Positions 28,502-32,629 of a DNA stretch of 32,629 nt are shown here, piece by piece. Origin of the DNA: Pseudomonadota bacterium (GTDB lineage Bacteria; Pseudomonadota; Gammaproteobacteria; Burkholderiales; Ferrovaceae); contig JAJZPY010000003.1 in the NCBI GenBank assembly GCA_021811005.1, positions 1-32,629 of the forward strand, given 5' to 3'. A program made the translations under genes and the position numbers. The first letter of the stretch is position 1; each line of letters opens with the position of its first letter. The notes under the pieces are model-generated. The model did no database searches. It was not told the origin of the DNA and worked only from the letters and a program-made list of their open reading frames with translations.

Positions 28502-29569
28502 TCAGGACCGGTACAGTCCGCGCTCGCTGAACAGCGGGGATTCGTAAGGCTTGTCGGTTCCGGTGTCGTATTCGGCGTGGTAGCGCACCAAGCGCTCCAC
28601 CTCGTTGCGCGAGCCCAGGATCACGGGCACGCGCTGGTGAATCTGGGAAGGCACGAGGTCCAGCAGGCGCTCGCGCCCGGTGCTGGACACGCCGCCTGCC
28701 TGTTCCACCAGAAAGCTCATGGGATTGGCTTCGTACAGCAGGCGCAGGCGCCCCGGCTTGGAAGGATCCTTGGTGTCGCGCGGGTACATGAAAATGCCGC
28801 CGCGCATGAGGATGCGGTGCACTTCCGCCACCATGGAGGCGATCCAGCGCATGTTGAAATCGCGTTCGCGCGGGCCGGTCTTGCCGGCCTTGCATTCCGA
28901 CACGTAGCGCGTCACGGGCGGTTCCCAGAAACGTTCGTTGGAGGTGTTGATGGCGAATTCGCTGGTGTCGGCCGGAATCTGGATGTCGGGGTGGGTCAGC
29001 ACGAAGTTGCCCACTTCCCGGTCCAGGGTGAAGCCGTGGGTGCCGCTGCCCACCGTCAGCACCATCAGCGTGGCCGGGCCGTACAGGGCATAGCCCGCCG
29101 CCACCTGGCGCTGGCCGGGTTGCAGGTAGTCCCCTGCCACGGTATCGCCCGATTCGGGCGCGTGCAGGATGGAGAAAATGGAACCCACCGAGACGTTCAC
29201 GTCGATGTTGGAAGAACCGTCCAGGGGGTCGAACACGGCCAGGAACGGGCCGCGCCGGTTGGGGGCTTCAATGGGAATGGGGTCGTCCATTTCTTCGGAA
29301 GCGAGCCCGGCCACCAGTCCGCCCATCTGGAACACGTTGACGAACTCGTTGTTGGACAGCACGTCCAGGGGTTTCTGCGTTTCGCCCTGCACGTTGATGG
29401 AATCAAGCGAGCCCGTCGCGCCGCTCAAGGCTCCCTTGGAGCACAGCGCGGCAATCGCCTTGACGGCCGCGGCCACATCCACCAGAAGCGCCGCCAGGGC
29501 CGCACCATCACGGGTGCCGCCGACGTTTTCGATCAAGAACTTGGATAAGGTCATGCGGCCCATAGGCAT
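28502..29569 (-). CDS. fbp: Fructose-1,6-bisphosphatase class I
   Basis: [14 protein letters not shown]..., [63 protein letters not shown]. Confidence 0.96.
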   Translation of the reverse strand: MPMGRMTLSKFLIENVGGTRDGAALAALLVDVAAAVKAIAALCSKGALSGATGSLDSINVQGETQKPLDVLSNNEFVNVFQMGGLVAGLASEEMDDPIPIEAPNRRGPFLAVFDPLDGSSNIDVNVSVGSIFSILHAPESGDTVAGDYLQPGQRQVAAGYALYGPATLMVLTVGSGTHGFTLDREVGNFVLTHPDIQIPADTSEFAINTSNERFWEPPVTRYVSECKAGKTGPRERDFNMRWIASMVAEVHRILMRGGIFMYPRDTKDPSKPGRLRLLYEANPMSFLVEQAGGVSSTGRERLLDLVPSQIHQRVPVILGSRNEVERLVRYHAEYDTGTDKPYESPLFSERGLYRS

Positions 29570-29656
29570 GGGTTCCTCCCGCGGGATCGTTGTGATTTTA
29601 CCTGCTGTCGCCCGTTTCAGGACGCACAGGTCGGATCATAGCGGGGGATTGGTATA

Positions 29657-29697
29657 AGCAATACTCAGTAATTCTTATCGGGACAATAAGTATTGCT
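29657..29697. repeat. Inverted repeat, 9-bp perfect arms, between the MFS gene and fbp
   Basis: AGCAATACT (29657-29665) ... AGTATTGCT (29689-29697). Confidence 0.75.
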
Positions 29698-30923
29698 CAT
29701 GGTTGGGCGGGGGCCGCCGCTGCCCGCATCGGGGCTTCCCGGATCGGCAAATTGATCAGGGCGGCGCCGGCGGCGAGCAGCGCATCGGCCATCCACAGGG
29801 CATCGTAGCTGCCGCTGCGGGCCACCGCCACGCCGCCCAGCCAGGCCCCGAAAAAGCCCCCCACCTGATGGGTGAGCAAGGTCAGGCCAAACAGGGTGGC
29901 CAGATGGCGCGTGCCGAACAGCTTGCCCACCAGGCCGGCCGTGGGGGGCACGGTGGCGAGCCAGGTCACGCCCATGCCCACCCCGAAAATATAGAAATTG
30001 AGCGCCGTCTTGGGGGCGCCCAGAAACACCAGGATCATGAGGGCGCGCAGGGCATACATGCCGAACAGGATGTACTTCATGCGCATGCGCCCGCCCAGCC
30101 AGCCGGCAAAAAGGCTCCCGAAAATGTTGGCAAACCCGATCAGGGACAGGGCCAGGGCCGACACGCCTTCGGGCATGCCGCACAAGGCGGCGTAGCCGGG
30201 CAGGTGGGTGGTGAGGAACGCCACGTGGAAGCCGCAGGTGAAATAGCCTGCATGCAGGCACCAGTAGCTGCGGTTTTTGAACGCCTGGCGCATCTGGGTT
30301 CCCGCCGGCAGGTGGGTGGCGCCGGCATCGCCATCATCCGGCGGGGAGGCGCGGGTAAAACCCAGCGCCAGAGGAATCGTGGCCAGGGTGGCGGCCGCCA
30401 TCACCCACAGCGCGCTCATCCATCCCAGGGCGGAAATGGCGGCCTGGGCCAGCGGGGCAAACAGGAATTGCCCGAAGGAGCCGCCGGCGTTGATGAAACC
30501 GGCGGCAAAGGCGCGCTGCTGTGGGGGCAGGGCCCGGGCTGCCGCCGAAATGAGGAGGGCAAAGCTGCCGGCGCCGGCCCCGGCGGACACCAGGACGCCG
30601 AAAGTCAGGGCCAGTCCCAGCGGGGAAGTGGCGAAGGCCGTGGCGGCCAGGCCCAGCGCCATCAGCCCGGCGCCCAGCACCATGACCTGGAACGCCCCGA
30701 TGCGCTCCGCCAGCAGGCCGAACAGGGGTTGGGATGCCCCCCACACGAACTGGCCGATCGCCAGGGCCAGGCTCAGGGCCACGATGCTGACCCCGGTGCC
30801 CAGGTGCAGCGGGCCCACGAACAGCCCCAGGCATTGGCGCAAGCCCATGGTGACCATCAGGACACCGGCGGCGGCCAGCAGGATGCGCCAGTAGGCCTTG
30901 CGGGAGGTGTGAATTGGACTCAT
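29697..30923 (-). CDS. MFS transporter
   Basis: About 12 TM segments; MGLRQCLGLFVGPLHLGTGVSIVALSLALAIGQFVWGASQPLFGLLAERIGAFQVMVLGAGLMALGL; GWLGGRMRMKYILFG. Confidence 0.88.
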   Translation of the reverse strand: MSPIHTSRKAYWRILLAAAGVLMVTMGLRQCLGLFVGPLHLGTGVSIVALSLALAIGQFVWGASQPLFGLLAERIGAFQVMVLGAGLMALGLAATAFATSPLGLALTFGVLVSAGAGAGSFALLISAAARALPPQQRAFAAGFINAGGSFGQFLFAPLAQAAISALGWMSALWVMAAATLATIPLALGFTRASPPDDGDAGATHLPAGTQMRQAFKNRSYWCLHAGYFTCGFHVAFLTTHLPGYAALCGMPEGVSALALSLIGFANIFGSLFAGWLGGRMRMKYILFGMYALRALMILVFLGAPKTALNFYIFGVGMGVTWLATVPPTAGLVGKLFGTRHLATLFGLTLLTHQVGGFFGAWLGGVAVARSGSYDALWMADALLAAGAALINLPIREAPMRAAAAPAQP

Positions 30924-31026
30924 TTGACGAATCGCGCGTTTGTGTTTACTTTTATCTGCATGCTAGAGACCCTTTTCGCCCTTCTGTTTCTCGGCGCCAT
31001 CGCTTTCGTCCTGTTTACCTGACAGG

Positions 31027-31470
31027 TCATCGCTGGCGCATGAGGCGCTGTTTTTCGCGTTGCCAGTCGCGTTCCTTCTCGGCTTCGCGCTTGTCGTGCT
31101 GCTTTTTCCCTTTGGCCAGTCCCACTTCCAGCTTGATGCGGCCGCGGCTGTAATGCAGGTTGAGCGGCACCAGGGTGTAGCCCGCGCGTTCCACCTTCCC
31201 CACCAGTTTGGCGATCTCCTCGGCGTGCAGCAACAGCTTGCGCGTGCGCGTGGGATCCGGCCGCACGTGGGTGGAAGCGGTGGGCAGGGGGCTGATGTGG
31301 GCGCCGATGAGGTAGAGTTCGCCCGACAGGATCACCACGTAGGCTTCCTTGAGTTGGGCCCGTCCGGCCCGGATGGCCTTGACTTCCCAGCCTTCCAGGA
31401 CCAGCCCGGCCTCGTGGCGCTCCTCGATGAAGTAGTCGTGAAACGCCTTTCGATTGTCGGCAATGCTCAT
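31027..31470 (-). CDS. smpB: SsrA-binding protein SmpB
   Basis: ORF trimmed to [45 protein letters not shown]...GAHISPL...[37 protein letters not shown]. Confidence 0.97.
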   Translation of the reverse strand: MSIADNRKAFHDYFIEERHEAGLVLEGWEVKAIRAGRAQLKEAYVVILSGELYLIGAHISPLPTASTHVRPDPTRTRKLLLHAEEIAKLVGKVERAGYTLVPLNLHYSRGRIKLEVGLAKGKKQHDKREAEKERDWQREKQRLMRQR

Positions 31471-31521
31471 AATTCGGTATCTTCGCGCAGTGATCCGCCA
31501 TTCTAGCCCATCAGGTATGCC

Positions 31522-31971
31522 ATGACGCGTGTGGAAAAATCCGTTCTGGTGATGCACTCGGCCCGCGACATGTGGGAACTGGTGCATGACATTCCCGCCT
31601 ATCCGCAGTTTCTGCCCTGGTGCAGCGGGGCCGACGTGCATGAAAGCGACGGCGCGCTCACGGTGGCGACGCTGCACATCAATTTCCACGGGCTCAAGCA
31701 GCAGTTCACCACGCGCAACAGTTCGGTGCCGGGCGAATCCCTGGTGATGGACCTGGAACGGGGGCCTTTTCGCCACCTGCGCGGCGAGTTCCGCTTTACG
31801 CCGCTGCAGGCCGGGGCCTGCAAAATCGCCTTTTCCCTGGAATGGACCTTTGCCAGCAAGCTGCTGGAGAAAGTGGTGGGGCCGGTGTTCAACGGCATCG
31901 CCAATTCCATGGTGGATGCCTTCGTGGCGCGCGCCCAGGTGGTGTACGGGGAAGCCGCGCGGTGCAAGTGA
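31522..31971 (+). CDS. ratA: RatA/COQ10-like START-domain protein
   Basis: [41 protein letters not shown]...[15 protein letters not shown]...[20 protein letters not shown]; divergent from smpB as in the common smpB-ratA-rnfH arrangement. Confidence 0.93.
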   Translation: MTRVEKSVLVMHSARDMWELVHDIPAYPQFLPWCSGADVHESDGALTVATLHINFHGLKQQFTTRNSSVPGESLVMDLERGPFRHLRGEFRFTPLQAGACKIAFSLEWTFASKLLEKVVGPVFNGIANSMVDAFVARAQVVYGEAARCK

Positions 31972-32231
31972 CGGTGGCCTACGCGTTGCCGGAGCGGCAG
32001 ACGCTCCTGACCCTCGAGGTGGAAGTGGGCTGCACGCTGGAGGCGGCGCTGCGCCGTTCGGGCCTGCTGGAACGCCATCCCGAAATCGACCTGGCACGCC
32101 AGGCAGTGGGCATTTGCGGGCGGGTGCGCGCCTTGTCCACGGTGCTCAAGGCCGGCGACCGGGTGGAGGTTTACCGGCCCCGCCTGGCCGACCCCAAGGC
32201 CTTGCGGCGCAGCCGGGCAGAACGGTCCTAG
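31962..32231 (+). CDS. rnfH: RnfH/RatB family ubiquitin-like protein
   Basis: GTG start overlapping the ratA end: [87 protein letters not shown]. Confidence 0.92.
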   Translation: MQVTVAYALPERQTLLTLEVEVGCTLEAALRRSGLLERHPEIDLARQAVGICGRVRALSTVLKAGDRVEVYRPRLADPKALRRSRAERS

Positions 32232-32235
32232 CGGT

Positions 32236-32264
32236 TTGGAGTCCGGGGCGGACTTGCGTATAAT
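32236..32264 (+). promoter_or_regulatory. Candidate sigma70 promoter for guaB
   Basis: TTGGAG (32236-32241), 17-bp spacer, TATAAT (32259-32264), 24 bp upstream of the guaB ATG. Confidence 0.65.
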
Positions 32265-32288
32265 GCCGTTTTGCCAAGGGATATTGCC

Positions 32289-32629
32289 ATGCGAGTTGTC
32301 CAAAAGGCACTCACGTTCGATGATGTTCTGCTCATTCCGGCCCACTCTGAAGTCCTGCCGAAAGACGTCAGCCTCGCCACGCGACTGACCCGCAACCTCA
32401 ACATCAACCTGCCGCTCCTGTCTGCCGCCATGGATACCGTGACGGAAGCCCGGCTTGCCATTGCGCTGGCGCAGGAAGGCGGCATCGGCATCATCCACAA
32501 AAACCTGAATGCGGCGCAGCAGGCGTCCGAAGTGGCCAAGGTCAAGCGTTTCGAATCCGGCGTGGTGCGCGACCCGATCATCGTGTCGCCCGACATGCCG
32601 GTGCGCGAAGTGATGATTCTCACGCGCCA
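32289..32629 (+). CDS. guaB: IMP dehydrogenase, N-terminal part (runs off the right window edge)
   Basis: [73 protein letters not shown]. Confidence 0.96.
   Translation, partial: MRVVQKALTFDDVLLIPAHSEVLPKDVSLATRLTRNLNINLPLLSAAMDTVTEARLAIALAQEGGIGIIHKNLNAAQQASEVAKVKRFESGVVRDPIIVSPDMPVREVMILTR

Noticed and set aside
29703-31022. 439-aa + strand ORF
   Set aside because: Antisense to the MFS transporter with low-complexity Gly/Gln/His composition; only its last 20 codons lie outside that gene and are discussed separately.
31599-32498. 299-aa minus-strand ORF
   Set aside because: Antisense to ratA, rnfH and guaB, which have clear family motifs.

Overview
The window (32.6 kb) is a gene-dense, GC-rich chromosomal segment, most likely from a chemolithoautotrophic betaproteobacterium (lineage inferred from gene content only). 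Contents in order: truncated GT39/ArnT-like glycosyltransferase; trxB divergent from ftsK-lolA; tRNA-Pro(TGG), tRNA-Arg(TCT) and tRNA-His(GTG); a three-gene c-di-GMP block (REC-EAL-REC, hybrid histidine kinase, PAS-HD-GYP); a sulfane-sulfur-type operon (ArsR-rhodanese fusion, DsrE-like, MBL-fold persulfide-dioxygenase-like, MFS); a Crp/Fnr regulator divergent from a small Tyr-Asp-repeat protein and a COG4705-like membrane protein; a CspA-type cold-shock gene with a strong terminator; a small HTH protein and an outer-membrane barrel; CapA-like protein; an L,D-transpeptidase convergent with an alanine-rich Lpp-like lipoprotein; an SDR; a diheme c4-type lipoprotein cytochrome next to a monoheme cytochrome-porin fusion (Cyc2-like architecture); a Calvin-cycle cluster (fbp, prk, gph/cbbZ, fba, tkt); an MFS transporter; smpB divergent from ratA-rnfH; and the 5' end of guaB. 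The most interesting regions are the cytochrome-porin/diheme pair beside the Calvin genes, the ArsR-rhodanese operon whose sensor has cysteines only in the rhodanese loop, the LDT/Lpp-like pair, and the two repeat-built uncharacterised proteins next to the Crp/Fnr gene. No CRISPR array, transposase, integrase or obvious mobile element was seen.
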